A stretch of DNA of 64,000 bases from Bacteroidota bacterium. Lineage in GTDB: Bacteria > Bacteroidota > Bacteroidia > Bacteroidales > F082. This document shows, piece after piece, positions 35,788 to 46,147 of the stretch. Under the pieces are notes generated by a model. That model was given only the letters and a program-made list of their open reading frames with translations, ran no database searches and had not been told where the DNA came from. The stretch lies in contig JACNJS010000045.1 in NCBI GenBank assembly GCA_014382445.1, forward strand, positions 124,001-188,000, read 5' to 3'. Positions within the stretch are counted from its first letter, which is position 1, and the number at the start of each line of letters is the position of its first letter. Both the position numbers and the translations under genes were made by a program.

Positions 35788-37314
35788 TTATGGCTTAACA
35801 TTCAACCTTTCCCCAACAACCCCACTTATCTCATTAATAGCAATACGCTCCTGTTGCATGGTGTCGCGTTCACGGATGGTAACTGTGTTGTCCTCAAGGG
35901 TTTGGTGATCAACAGTTACGCAATAGGGAGTTCCAATAGCATCGTGGCGGCGGTAGCGCTTGCCAATAGCATCTTTTTCCTCATAAAAGCACATATGATC
36001 GTATTTGAGTTTGTTCATTATTTCGCGAGCCTTTTCAGGTAGACCATCTTTTTTTGTAAGTGGAAATACAGCTACTTTGTAAGGAGCAAGCATAGGTGGA
36101 AATTTCATTACTACTCTTGAGCTTCCATCTTCAAGTTGCTCTTCAGTATATGCAAAACTCATAACGGCCAGGAACATACGGTCTAAACCGATTGATGTTT
36201 CAACAACATAAGGCACATAACTTTCGTTGAGTTCGGGGTCGTGGTAACGCAGCTTTTTACCTGAATGTTTTTCGTGAGCGCCTAGGTCGAAATCGGTTCT
36301 TGAGTGTATTCCTTCCAGCTCTTTGAAACCGATTGGGAATTCAAACTCGATATCGGCAGCGGCATTGGCATAATGTGCAAGTTTGTCGTGGTCGTGGAAA
36401 CGGAACATAGCAGCGGGGATGCCAAGGGACTGATGCCAATGCATTCGCTCATTTTTCCAGTATTCATACCATTTCATTTCTTCACCGGGGCGAACAAAAA
36501 ATTGCATTTCCATTTGTTCAAATTCACGCATTCGGAATATAAACTGGCGGGCAACAATTTCATTTCTAAAGGCTTTGCCTGTTTGAGCTATGCCAAACGG
36601 AATTTTCATCCGGCCTGTTTTCTGAACATTCAGGTAGTTTACAAAAATACCCTGTGCAGTCTCAGGACGTAAAAATATCTCAGTTGCACCTTCTGCAGTT
36701 GATCCTATATTTGTGGAAAACATAAGGTTGAATTGGCGTACCTCCGACCAGTTTTTTGAGCCCGAAACCGGGCAGACAATTTCAATGTCTTCTATGAGTT
36801 GCTTTATAGCTACCATGTCGTTATTATCCATGGCGGGATAAAGCCTGTTTTTTATGTCTTCAATTTTTTCGATGTTGGCTAGTACACGAGGATTTGTATT
36901 TCTGAATTGTTGCTCATCAAAAGATTCGCCAAAACGGATGGCAGCCTTTTCAATTTCTTTTGTGATTTTAGCTTCAATTTTAGCAATATGGTCTTCGACC
37001 AGAACATCGGCACGATAACGTTTTTTTGAATCTTTGTTGTCGATCATCGGGTCGTTGAATGCATCTACATGGCCCGATGCTTTCCAAACTGTTGGATGCA
37101 TGAATATTGCAGTATCAATACCCACAATATTTTCATGCATCTGTACCATGGCTTTCCACCAATAATTACGAATGTTATTTTTTAGCTCCGTACCATTTTG
37201 GGCATAATCATAAACGGCACTTAACCCGTCGTAAATTTCGCTCGACTGGAATACAAAACCATATTCCTTCGAATGTGCTATTATTTTTTTAAATAGTTCC
37301 TCGTTATTGGCCAT
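35788..37314 (-). CDS. glyS: Glycyl-tRNA synthetase, class II dimeric type
   Basis: This single-chain (eukaryote/archaea-like, alpha2) glycyl-tRNA synthetase is 508 residues. It shows class II motif 2 (FRNEIVARQFIFRMREFEQMEMQFF region), the glycine-site ETAQGIF, motif 3 GLDRMFLAV, and the C-terminal HGTP anticodon domain beginning near APYKVAVFPL. It is unlike the tetrameric GlyQ/GlyS of many bacteria, but this type is usual for Bacteroidota. A small zinc-ribbon gene lies six bases upstream on the same strand and probably shares its transcript. Confidence 0.94.
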   Translation of the reverse strand: MANNEELFKKIIAHSKEYGFVFQSSEIYDGLSAVYDYAQNGTELKNNIRNYWWKAMVQMHENIVGIDTAIFMHPTVWKASGHVDAFNDPMIDNKDSKKRYRADVLVEDHIAKIEAKITKEIEKAAIRFGESFDEQQFRNTNPRVLANIEKIEDIKNRLYPAMDNNDMVAIKQLIEDIEIVCPVSGSKNWSEVRQFNLMFSTNIGSTAEGATEIFLRPETAQGIFVNYLNVQKTGRMKIPFGIAQTGKAFRNEIVARQFIFRMREFEQMEMQFFVRPGEEMKWYEYWKNERMHWHQSLGIPAAMFRFHDHDKLAHYANAAADIEFEFPIGFKELEGIHSRTDFDLGAHEKHSGKKLRYHDPELNESYVPYVVETSIGLDRMFLAVMSFAYTEEQLEDGSSRVVMKFPPMLAPYKVAVFPLTKKDGLPEKAREIMNKLKYDHMCFYEEKDAIGKRYRRHDAIGTPYCVTVDHQTLEDNTVTIRERDTMQQERIAINEISGVVGERLNVKP

Positions 37315-37320
37315 GTGTTT

Positions 37321-37530
37321 TTAGTTTGTAAAAAAATCAACTACATTCCCGAAAGTACTGGTTTGACGTTTATAAAATTCTGTATATCCGCATTGGGAGC
37401 ATGATATTGTGGTAAACTTCTTATTCTGAACATCAAATATTTTTGCAAACGGTCCTCCGGTTGCTCTCATTTCATCAGCTTCGTAATGTTTACTGCCGCA
37501 TTTTGGACAAACGTATTCTTTTTTTTGCAT
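37321..37530 (-). CDS. Small zinc-ribbon protein (DUF2082-like)
   Basis: This 69-residue protein has two CxxC knuckles, VCPKCGSKHYE near the start and ISCSQCGYTEFYK near residue 45, making one zinc ribbon, with an ATGG-x-x-A-K-I-F-D segment between. This matches the zinc-ribbon family often labelled nucleic-acid-binding (DUF2082/zinc_ribbon_13). The role is unknown. It sits six bases ahead of glyS on the same strand, so it is probably co-transcribed. A family A inverted repeat lies immediately upstream. Confidence 0.75.
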   Translation of the reverse strand: MQKKEYVCPKCGSKHYEADEMRATGGPFAKIFDVQNKKFTTISCSQCGYTEFYKRQTSTFGNVVDFFTN

Positions 37531-37546
37531 CTGGTTTAAATTGGTT

Positions 37547-37611
37547 TGTCATTCTGAACGAAGTGAAGAATCTCCATTAATCATAGATTCTTCGCTGCGC
37601 TCCTTGATGAC
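37547..37611. repeat. Dispersed inverted repeat, family A
   Basis: GTCATTCTGAACGAAGTGAA-GAATCT at 37548 onwards pairs with AGATTC-TTCGCTGCGCTC...GATGAC ending at 37611. Same family as 22186-22263. It lies between the zinc-ribbon gene start and the argF stop. Confidence 0.7.
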
Positions 37612-37622
37612 AGTTAGTATTA

Positions 37623-38624
37623 TCAAGCTCCAAGCGTAGCTACCATAACTGCTTTAATAGTGTGAAGTCGGTTTTCTGCTTCATCAAATACAACCGATGC
37701 CGGTGATTCGAAAACATCATCAGTAACTTCCATGGCTTCAACTCCAAATTTCTGATATATCTCCTCTCCAACTGCTGTGTCGCGATTATGGAAAGCAGGC
37801 AAACAGTGAAGGAATTTTACCTTTGGATTGCCTGTTAATTCGATCATTTTTGCATTTACCTGATACGGCAGCATAAGTTTAATCCGTTCGCCCCAAACGT
37901 CATCTGCTTCGCCCATGCTTACCCATACATCGGTATAAATAAAATCTACACCTTTAACACCATCTTTAACGCTTTCGGTAAGTGTTATCGTTGCTCCGGT
38001 TTCTTTTGCTATTTCATTACATTGAGCAACTAACTCTTCATCGGGCCACAATTGTTTAGGTGCTACTGCACGGAAATCCATGCCCATTTTTGCCGCACCT
38101 ACCATTAGGGAGTTACCCATATTGTTACGGGCATCACCCGCATAGGCAAAGCTTACCTGATGCAGAGGTTTGTCGGAGTGTTCCATCATGGTGAGGAAGT
38201 CGGCAAGTATTTGAGTTGGGTGGAACTCATCTGTAAGGCCGTTCCAAACAGGGACACCGGCGTATTTGCCAAGCTCTTCAACAATAGGCTGACCAAAACC
38301 GCGGTATTCAATGCCGTCATACATACGCCCAAGAACCCTGGCAGTATCTTTCATCGATTCCTTTTTGCCAATCTGTGAACCGCTGGGTCCGAGATAGGTC
38401 ACTTTTGCGCCCTGATCAAATGCTGCGACCTCAAAAGCACATCTTGTTCGTGTTGAAGCTTTTTCGAAAATAAGGGCAATGTTTTTGCCGGAGAGTGTTT
38501 TTTGCTCAGTACCTGCATATTTCGCTTTTTTCAAATCAGCCGAAAGGTCGAGTAAAAATTTAATTTCTTTTGAAGTGAAATCCAATAATTTTAAGAAGTT
38601 TCTGTTTCTTAGGTTGAATGCCAT
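37623..38624 (-). CDS. argF: Ornithine carbamoyltransferase
   Basis: This enzyme joins ornithine and carbamoyl phosphate to give citrulline, in arginine synthesis or in the arginine deiminase route. The 333-residue protein has the carbamoyl-phosphate motif [15 protein letters not shown], the EYRGFGQ region, [12 protein letters not shown], the ornithine-site VSMGE and HCLPAFHN. Length matches the E. coli type. No other arg gene is nearby, so the direction of flow (anabolic or catabolic) is unclear. A perfect 16-bp inverted repeat lies about 100 bases upstream of its start and could regulate it or the divergent DUF3109 gene. Confidence 0.92.
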   Translation of the reverse strand: MAFNLRNRNFLKLLDFTSKEIKFLLDLSADLKKAKYAGTEQKTLSGKNIALIFEKASTRTRCAFEVAAFDQGAKVTYLGPSGSQIGKKESMKDTARVLGRMYDGIEYRGFGQPIVEELGKYAGVPVWNGLTDEFHPTQILADFLTMMEHSDKPLHQVSFAYAGDARNNMGNSLMVGAAKMGMDFRAVAPKQLWPDEELVAQCNEIAKETGATITLTESVKDGVKGVDFIYTDVWVSMGEADDVWGERIKLMLPYQVNAKMIELTGNPKVKFLHCLPAFHNRDTAVGEEIYQKFGVEAMEVTDDVFESPASVVFDEAENRLHTIKAVMVATLGA

Positions 38625-38718
38625 GTTAATATCTGTTAATTGTTAATGCTATACGTAAAAATGTCGGGCAAAAGTAAGGAAAAATAGAGTACCCGAATTA
38701 TATAATCAAGCCTTTTCT

Positions 38719-38764
38719 TATATGCCTTATATGGTAGGATTATTTGAACCATATAAGGCATATA
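38719..38764. promoter_or_regulatory. Perfect 16-bp inverted repeat between argF and DUF3109 gene
   Basis: Arms at 38719-38734 and 38749-38764 are perfect reverse complements (TATATGCCTTATATGG and its mirror) with a 14-base loop. No T tract follows. It lies in the divergent region, 22 bases upstream of the -7 element TACTTTTG (38787-38794), so it looks like an operator rather than a terminator. Confidence 0.6.
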
Positions 38765-38786
38765 TGGGTTAGGGTTATAAAAATAA

Positions 38787-38794
38787 TACTTTTG
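38787..38794 (+). promoter_or_regulatory. -7 element for the DUF3109 gene
   Basis: TACTTTTG matches TAnnTTTG 32 bases before the ATG; a good -33 TTTG is missing, and the perfect palindrome sits in its place, hinting at an activator- or repressor-controlled promoter. Confidence 0.5.
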
Positions 38795-38826
38795 CAGCAA
38801 AATCAGCTTAACAAACAAACTCTCAA

Positions 38827-39396
38827 ATGATAATTATTGATGATATACTTGTTTCGGACGAAATAAAAGAAATATATTTTGCTTGCAACCTGCATGCATG
38901 CAAAGGCGATTGCTGCGTGGCCGGTGATGCCGGAGCTCCTTTGGATGAAGAAGAAATATCCATACTTGAAGATGATATTGACTATATAAAGCCATTCATG
39001 ACAAAACAAGGGTTAGAGATTATTGAAAGGGGTGGGGTTTTTGAATATGACACCGATGGTGAATATGTCACGCCTCTGGTGAATGATAATGAATGTGCGT
39101 TTGTTTATTTTGAAAACAGTATCAGTTTTTGTTCAATTGAGAAAGCATATATCGAAGGAAAAACAGAGTTTCAAAAACCGGTTTCATGTCACCTTTATCC
39201 AATTAGGTTAAGTAAGGTAGGGCTATCAATTGCTGTTAATTATCATAGGTGGCATATTTGTTCGCCGGCTTTAAATGGAGGTACAAAAAATGGTGTTCCT
39301 TTATATAGATACCTTAAGCAACCTTTAATTAGAAAATTTGGGGAACCATGGTTTGATAAACTTATAGAGCAGTTTGAAAAAACCCCTATTAGTTGA
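38827..39396 (+). CDS. DUF3109-family cysteine-rich protein
   Basis: This 189-residue protein matches DUF3109, a Bacteroidota family with conserved cysteines. Visible cysteines are in ACNLHACKGDCCVAGDAG, NECAFVYF, FCSIEKAY and the C-H-L-Y-P-I-R motif, with another in WHICSPAL. The pattern (CxxxxCxxxCC...C...C...C) resembles metal or Fe-S binding domains such as YkgJ, but no cofactor is proven. No signal peptide. The gene is single, under a promoter with an adjacent perfect palindrome, and convergent with ferritin. Confidence 0.85.
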   Translation: MIIIDDILVSDEIKEIYFACNLHACKGDCCVAGDAGAPLDEEEISILEDDIDYIKPFMTKQGLEIIERGGVFEYDTDGEYVTPLVNDNECAFVYFENSISFCSIEKAYIEGKTEFQKPVSCHLYPIRLSKVGLSIAVNYHRWHICSPALNGGTKNGVPLYRYLKQPLIRKFGEPWFDKLIEQFEKTPIS

Positions 39397-39454
39397 ATGG
39401 AATTTCCTCGACACGAATGTAGCTGAAACTTAAAAAGACTTGAGAAAATCTTTC

Positions 39455-39487
39455 AGCGGATTGAAATATTATATTTTTCGATCCGCT
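39455..39487. terminator. Hairpin between convergent DUF3109 and ferritin genes
   Basis: AGCGGAT (39455-39461) and ATCCGCT (39481-39487) form a stem extended by TGAAA/TTTTCG pairing. Positioned in the gap between two stops, suggesting a bidirectional terminator. Confidence 0.5.
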
Positions 39488-39512
39488 AATTTTGATGCAA
39501 CTTTGCGGGTTT

Positions 39513-40022
39513 TCACACTATTGGTGCAGGCGCCACAGCCATCCCGTCGAGCTCTTTATCAATATGGAACATTCCTGCCTTATCGGTGCCAACAAGCTTG
39601 ATTTTATCGAGGATGTTGTTGAATAAACTTTCCTCTTCTACCTGTTCGGTAATAAACCATTGTAGAAAATTCATTGTAGTATAGTCCTTTTCGTGAACGG
39701 TAACTTCATAGAGGGAGTTAATGGAAGCAGTAACATATTTTTCATGTTCCATAACTTTTTCAAATACATCCAGAAGTGAGCTAAATTCATCATCAGGTTG
39801 CTCAATGTGAGCAAGTTGTGCTTTACCTCCCCGATCATTAGTATAATGCACTAATTTAAGCATGTGCATACGTTCTTCTTCGGAATGCGAAAACAGAAAT
39901 TTAGCAGCTCCGGGATATCCTTTTGTTTCACACCATATTGCCATGGCAACATATAGGCGTGACGAAAATTCTTCTTTTTTAATCTGATCGTTTAATGCGG
40001 ATTGTACTTTTAAATTAATCAT
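39513..40022 (-). CDS. Ferritin (iron storage)
   Basis: This non-heme bacterial ferritin of 169 residues oxidises Fe(II) and stores it in a 24-mer shell. The ferroxidase ligands appear in QIKKEEFSSRLYVAMA (first Glu), HSEEERMHML (Glu-x-x-His helix), and QWFITEQVEEE. I chose the ATG at 40022; the frame extends upstream another 18 codons with no conserved residues. A promoter with TATCTTTG lies directly ahead. No iron-box or Fur-like site was seen. Confidence 0.93.
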   Translation of the reverse strand: MINLKVQSALNDQIKKEEFSSRLYVAMAIWCETKGYPGAAKFLFSHSEEERMHMLKLVHYTNDRGGKAQLAHIEQPDDEFSSLLDVFEKVMEHEKYVTASINSLYEVTVHEKDYTTMNFLQWFITEQVEEESLFNNILDKIKLVGTDKAGMFHIDKELDGMAVAPAPIV

Positions 40023-40044
40023 GGTTTTTGTTTTTTGTGTACTA

Positions 40045-40077
40045 CAAAGATATAATAATAAAAAACGCAGTATCAAA
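40045..40077 (-). promoter_or_regulatory. Promoter for the ferritin gene
   Basis: Minus-strand TTTG (40074-40077), 21 bases, TATCTTTG (40045-40052), about 23 bases ahead of the ferritin ATG. Confidence 0.6.
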
Positions 40078-40122
40078 TATTACCCCTGCGTATTATTTAT
40101 ACTTGTAAACTTTTATTATTTA

Positions 40123-41013
40123 TTAACTACTCAGGGCTTCTGCTCCACCAACAATCTCAAGAATTTCGTTTGTAATGGATGCCTGACGTGCCTTATTGTA
40201 CTTTAGTTTAAGCTCTTTAATCAGTTCATTGGCATTTTCAGTAGCCTGATGCATTGCTGTCATTCTGGCTCCATGTTCTGAAGCAAAACTGTCGAGAAGT
40301 GCTTTATACAACTGCACTTTAATTGCCTTGGGAACAAGCACTTCCATGATTTCTTCTTTGCTCGGTTCAAAAATATAATTGGCTTTTAATTCTTCTTTTT
40401 CAGAAGTTTCGTTTTCACCGGACTCAATAATGGGTAAAAGTTGTTCTTCCTGAAGCAATTGTACAGCAGCATTTTTAAACTGATTGTAGATCAAAATAAT
40501 TTTGTCATAGCTGCTATCTGAAAACATCTGCATTAGCTCCTCCGCGATTGGTACTGTATTTTCAAACGACAAATGTTCAAACACATCAGTTATAATATCA
40601 ACAGGTTTGTATCCTGCTGAAATTAATCCATCGGCACCTTTTTTCCCGATACACATTAAACTAACATTGCCCTTTTTATACTGATTGGCATATTTACTTT
40701 CAATAAGATTTACTGCTCTTTTAACAATATTAGAATTAAATGCCCCGCAAAGTCCACGATTTGAAGTAATTGTAATTATCAGAATTTGATTGTCTCCCCT
40801 GTTGGCTGCGTATACTCCTTCGTCTGATCCGTCAAGGTCGTGGGTAATGTCCTGCATGATGGTATGCAGTTTTTGTGCATAAGGACGCATGTTGAGAATA
40901 GCATTTTGAGCTTTTCTTAACTTCGATGCTGACACCATTTTCATGGCGCTGGTAATCTGCCGAGTTGAGTTAACCGATGTAATTCGTATGCGTACTTCCT
41001 TAAGGCTGGCCAT
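40123..41013 (-). CDS. atpG: ATP synthase F1 subunit gamma
   Basis: The gamma subunit is the rotating shaft of the F1Fo ATP synthase. The 296-residue protein begins [35 protein letters not shown] (N-terminal helix signature), has [15 protein letters not shown], and ends [39 protein letters not shown] (C-terminal helix). Both coiled-coil helices are intact. It is the last gene of the atpBEFHAG block, five bases after atpA. Confidence 0.96.
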   Translation of the reverse strand: [296 protein letters not shown]

Positions 41014-41018
41014 AGTTA

Positions 41019-42614
41019 TTAAATGTCAGTTTTTGCTTCAAATTTACGAGATACTTCAGAGGCAGCTTTTGTTAGTGCCGTTGTAAGCTCATCGTTATAA
41101 CTACCTTCACCAAGCTGTTTAATTACATCTTTATGATGTGTGTCAAGATGCAACAGGAATGCATCCTGAAAGTCAATAATGCTGTTAACCGGAACCTTAG
41201 AAAGAAGGTTGTTTGAGCCACAAAAAATAATAGCTACCTGCTGCCCCACTGTAAGTGGTGAATACTGAGGTTGTTTAAGAATTTCAACATTACGTTTACC
41301 TTTTGCGAGAACCGACATTGTAGCTGCATCAAGATCGGAGCCAAACTTAGAAAAAGCTTCCAGTTCACGGTATTGTGCCTGATCGAGTTTAAGCGTTCCG
41401 GCTACTTTTTTCATCGATTTAATCTGAGCATTCCCTCCAACTCGCGAAACTGATATTCCCACATTAATCGCCGGTCGGATTCCTGAGTTAAATAAATCAT
41501 TTTCAAGGAAGATTTGACCATCAGTAATCGAAATTACATTAGTAGGAATATATGCACTTACGTCTCCTGCCTGAGTTTCGATAATAGGAAGAGCAGTTAA
41601 TGAACCGCCTCCCACTACAATATCTTTAATACTATGGGGAACATCATTCATTTTTTGAGCAATATCGTCAGAGTCGATTATTTTAGCTGCCCTTTCCAGC
41701 AGTCGTGAATGAAGATAAAAAACATCACCCGGATATGCTTCACGACCCGGTGGACGGCGCAGCAGTAATGATACCTCCCTATATGCAACAGCTTGTTTGC
41801 TAAGGTCATCATATATTACAAGTGCCGGACGGCCTGTATCACGGAAGAACTCACCTATAGCAGCACCGGCAAATGGTGCGTAAAACTGCATGGCAGCTGG
41901 ATCGGATGCTGTGGCCATTACAATAGTTGTATAAGCCAGTGCTCCGTTTTCTTCCAGTATTTTTTGAATATTGGCAATAGTTGAACCTTTTTGTCCGGAT
42001 GCTACATAAATACAATAAACAGGTTCTCCCTTTTCATAAAATTCTTTTTGATTAATAATGGTATCGATAGCGATGGCTGTTTTACCTGTTTGGCGGTCGC
42101 CAATAATAAGTTCCCGCTGTCCACGGCCAATAGGTATCATAGCATCGATGGCTTTAATGCCGGTCTGTAGTGGTTCGTTTACCGGTTGCCGAAAAATAAC
42201 GCCGGGGGCTTTGCGTTCCAGTGGCATTTCATAAGTTTTGCCTGTTATCGGGCCTTTCCCGTCAATCGGTTCTCCCAATGTGTTTACAACCCTGCCAAGC
42301 AGTCCTTCACCAACTTTGAGAGATGCAATACGTTTGGTGCGTTTTACGCTGTCGCCTTCATTAATATCGCCTGGTTCACCCAGCAATACGATACCTACGT
42401 TATCTTCTTCGAGGTTAAGAACTATTCCCATTAACCCTGTTTTCTCAAATTCAACTAATTCTCCTGCGCCAACATTCGTTAAGCCATAAACACGGGCAAT
42501 TCCATCACCTATTTGTAATACTGATCCTACTTCTTCTAATTCTGCTTCTGTGTCAAAGCCTGCTAGTTCTTTACGCAAAATGGCTGATACTTCAGCTGGT
42601 TTAATATTTGCCAT
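41019..42614 (-). CDS. atpA: ATP synthase F1 subunit alpha
   Basis: The alpha subunit forms the alpha3beta3 ring and carries non-catalytic nucleotide sites. The 531-residue protein shows the P-loop [13 protein letters not shown], the [10 protein letters not shown] context, and the ATP synthase alpha/beta signature [13 protein letters not shown]. The N-terminal beta barrel and C-terminal helical domain are present; length is normal. It sits between atpH and atpG in the block. Confidence 0.97.
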   Translation of the reverse strand: MANIKPAEVSAILRKELAGFDTEAELEEVGSVLQIGDGIARVYGLTNVGAGELVEFEKTGLMGIVLNLEEDNVGIVLLGEPGDINEGDSVKRTKRIASLKVGEGLLGRVVNTLGEPIDGKGPITGKTYEMPLERKAPGVIFRQPVNEPLQTGIKAIDAMIPIGRGQRELIIGDRQTGKTAIAIDTIINQKEFYEKGEPVYCIYVASGQKGSTIANIQKILEENGALAYTTIVMATASDPAAMQFYAPFAGAAIGEFFRDTGRPALVIYDDLSKQAVAYREVSLLLRRPPGREAYPGDVFYLHSRLLERAAKIIDSDDIAQKMNDVPHSIKDIVVGGGSLTALPIIETQAGDVSAYIPTNVISITDGQIFLENDLFNSGIRPAINVGISVSRVGGNAQIKSMKKVAGTLKLDQAQYRELEAFSKFGSDLDAATMSVLAKGKRNVEILKQPQYSPLTVGQQVAIIFCGSNNLLSKVPVNSIIDFQDAFLLHLDTHHKDVIKQLGEGSYNDELTTALTKAASEVSRKFEAKTDI

Positions 42615-42635
42615 ATTATGTGCTTTTTACTTTTT

Positions 42636-43193
42636 TTAAAATTGTGTTTCGTAGTTGTTTTTCGAAAAACTTTTTTTCAATTTATTCAATTGATTAATTA
42701 TGCTGGCGTCATACTTATAATCCTGAAAGTTAACAATGAAACCACCAATAATGTCTTCGTCAACTTTTTCAGATAAATCAATATTCATTTTGGTTACCGC
42801 CTGTAGTTTTTTACTAATCTCTTCCGTAACTTTTATATCTGCTGTTTGTGCAGTTGTAATATTTACAGATAATATATTTTTGTATTTCTTATAAATTTCA
42901 TCAAATGCATCGCTAATAGGAGCTATGTATTGTTCTCTGCCTTTTCGTGTGATTAGTAGCAGAAATTTGATTGTGAGTTCCTGAACTTTTCCTTCAAATA
43001 ACTTTTTAAGAATATTAATTTTTTTATATGTATCAATAACCGGGTTAGCAATTATTACTTTTAATTCGCGGTTTTCAGCAAATACAGTACCTATAAGCCT
43101 GAGATCAGAATTTACTTGCTCAAGTATATTTAGTTCAACAGCAAGGTCGAATAATGCCTGAGCATAGCGTTTTGATAATAATTTTATTCTCAT
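42636..43193 (-). CDS. atpH: ATP synthase F1 subunit delta
   Basis: The delta subunit joins the peripheral stalk to the top of F1 (OSCP). The 185-residue protein has the helical N-domain SKRYAQALFDLAVE and the conserved C-terminal VNFQDYKYDASIINQLNKLKKSF (the G-G-x-x-I-x-x-x-D-x-x-x-D-x-S-I region, here GGFIVNFQDYKYDASI). Its neighbours are atpF (11 bases) and atpA (21 bases). Confidence 0.94.
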   Translation of the reverse strand: MRIKLLSKRYAQALFDLAVELNILEQVNSDLRLIGTVFAENRELKVIIANPVIDTYKKINILKKLFEGKVQELTIKFLLLITRKGREQYIAPISDAFDEIYKKYKNILSVNITTAQTADIKVTEEISKKLQAVTKMNIDLSEKVDEDIIGGFIVNFQDYKYDASIINQLNKLKKSFSKNNYETQF

Positions 43194-43204
43194 GCTTGCA
43201 TCTA

Positions 43205-43699
43205 TTAATTTAAGCTGGTTTCGCTAAGAAGTTTTTCCACATATGCTTTTTGCTTTTTTTTGTCTTTGAGCTCTTCACGAAGAATTTTTTCAGCAATATC
43301 GATTGAATATGTGGTTATGATATTTTTAATTTCAACCATGGCAGCCTTTTTTTCACTCTCAATGCTTTCACGTGCATTTTCAACAATTGAATCTGCGGTA
43401 ACCTGTGCTTTTTCTTTGGCATCATTAATAAACTTTTCTTTCAAGGCTCTTGCTTCCTTTAGTATGTTGTCTCTTTCGTCCTGGGCTTCTCTTATCAGCT
43501 CTTCGTTACCGAGTTTCATTTTTTCCATTTCTTCTCTTGCTTTTTCAGCAGATAATAAAGCATCTTCGATTGATTTTTCTCTCTCTTTTAATGACGAAAT
43601 AATAGCTGGCCAGGCATATTTAGCAAGAACATAAAGTAATATACCAAAGGCGAGGGTCATCCAAATTACAAGACCGAAACCGGGATTTATCAACGACAT
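43205..43699 (-). CDS. atpF: ATP synthase Fo subunit b
   Basis: The b subunit forms the peripheral stalk of the stator. The 164-residue protein has a single N-terminal membrane helix (FGLVIWMTLAFGILLYVLAKYAWPAI) followed by a long charged helix (ALLSAEKAREEMEKMKLGNEELIREAQDERD...). One b gene is present, consistent with a b2 homodimer. The N-terminus starts NPGFGL, as usual in Bacteroidota. Confidence 0.95.
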   Translation of the reverse strand: MSLINPGFGLVIWMTLAFGILLYVLAKYAWPAIISSLKEREKSIEDALLSAEKAREEMEKMKLGNEELIREAQDERDNILKEARALKEKFINDAKEKAQVTADSIVENARESIESEKKAAMVEIKNIITTYSIDIAEKILREELKDKKKQKAYVEKLLSETSLN

Positions 43700-43809
43700 A
43701 ATCTATAGTTTTATTAAATTAATCTTTATAGTTATCTTAATAGTTGCGTTTTTTAAATATCCGTTATGATGCAGCCAACCGCTACATCATAACGAAATTT
43801 TGTTGTTGT

Positions 43810-45232
<1,423 letters not shown>

Positions 45233-45265
45233 TTACAAAGGAATGTCGTTAGTTTAATTTGCGTG

Positions 45266-45295
45266 CAATTTTACGAAAAATTACCGAACTACAAA
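45266..45295 (-). promoter_or_regulatory. Promoter for atpBEFHAG
   Basis: Minus-strand TTTG (45292-45295), 18 bases, TAAAATTG (45266-45273), about 35 bases before the atpB ATG. The -7 has one mismatch to TAnnTTTG. Confidence 0.5.
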
Positions 45296-45480
45296 AGTGA
45301 ATTATTAAATTATTTAAGTGCCGAAATTTAGATAAAATCCAGCTCTGTTATTTGGACGAATTATAAATAAAATCATTTCTTTACAACAGATAAATAAAAA
45401 TCGTAATTTCACACCAAAGGAATATAGTATTAACACATCTGCTTTTTAATCGTTTTAACTCTAAAGCAGATAAAAAACAT

Positions 45481-45987
45481 ATGATTATGAAACTTATTTA
45501 TTCAACATTAGTGTTATGCATACTGCTTGTTGCAAGTTCAAGTTGTGATCAGAAAAAGGAGTATGATTGTAAAGAAGACACGGAAGCTATCGAAAATTTG
45601 CTGGAAAATTACATTCTCGCAAACGAAAATCAGGACTTTGATCTAATTGAAAATATTTGGGCTCCTGATGATGACATTATTTTGTACGGTACTGATTCCG
45701 ACGAAAGGTTAATGGGATGGTCGAATATCAGAGACGCAATAAAAAATCAATTTAGTCATATTACCGACACTTACATTTCTGCATCTAACCAGTTAATAAA
45801 GATAAATTGCACTGGAAATACTGCATGGTTTGCCGAAACATTAAACTATAATTACATGTATAAAGGTGTGGCTCATAAATACGAAGGCTTAAGATTTACT
45901 GGGGTGGTTGAAAAGATTAACGGTGATTGGGTTTTGGTACAAGCACATTTATCTGTGCCTGCATCGGTTGGTATTGGTAAGAAGTAG
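45481..45987 (+). CDS. SnoaL/NTF2-like lipoprotein or secreted protein
   Basis: This 168-residue protein has a hydrophobic N-terminus ending ASSSCDQ, a likely lipoprotein signal although the box is imperfect. The mature part has the SnoaL_3/NTF2-like cone-fold pattern: AIENLLENYILANENQDFDLIENIWAPDD (helix 1 and the ligand loop), WSNIRDAIKNQF, GNTAWFAETLNYNYMYKG (beta strand with aromatic), GLRFTGVVEKINGDWVLVQAH. These domains bind small molecules, with the exact ligand unknown. It lies between the two halves of the ATP synthase genes in the opposite direction, next to a TPR lipoprotein. Confidence 0.78.
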   Translation: MIMKLIYSTLVLCILLVASSSCDQKKEYDCKEDTEAIENLLENYILANENQDFDLIENIWAPDDDIILYGTDSDERLMGWSNIRDAIKNQFSHITDTYISASNQLIKINCTGNTAWFAETLNYNYMYKGVAHKYEGLRFTGVVEKINGDWVLVQAHLSVPASVGIGKK

Positions 45988-46147
45988 CTATATTTAATTG
46001 TTCAATCGTTCAATTATAAACTGTTCAATTGTCCAGTTGTGAATTTGTTAAATTAAATGACACATCCCTATTCACGATTTTCATATTACCAACACCTATT
46101 CACCATTATCTGTTATCTTTGCACTCTTAATAATATAGCTAATACAC

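Noticed and set aside
46006-46050. Repeated GTTCAATTG-like words after the SnoaL gene
   Set aside because: Short, AT-rich and irregularly spaced; not a CRISPR or clear functional repeat.
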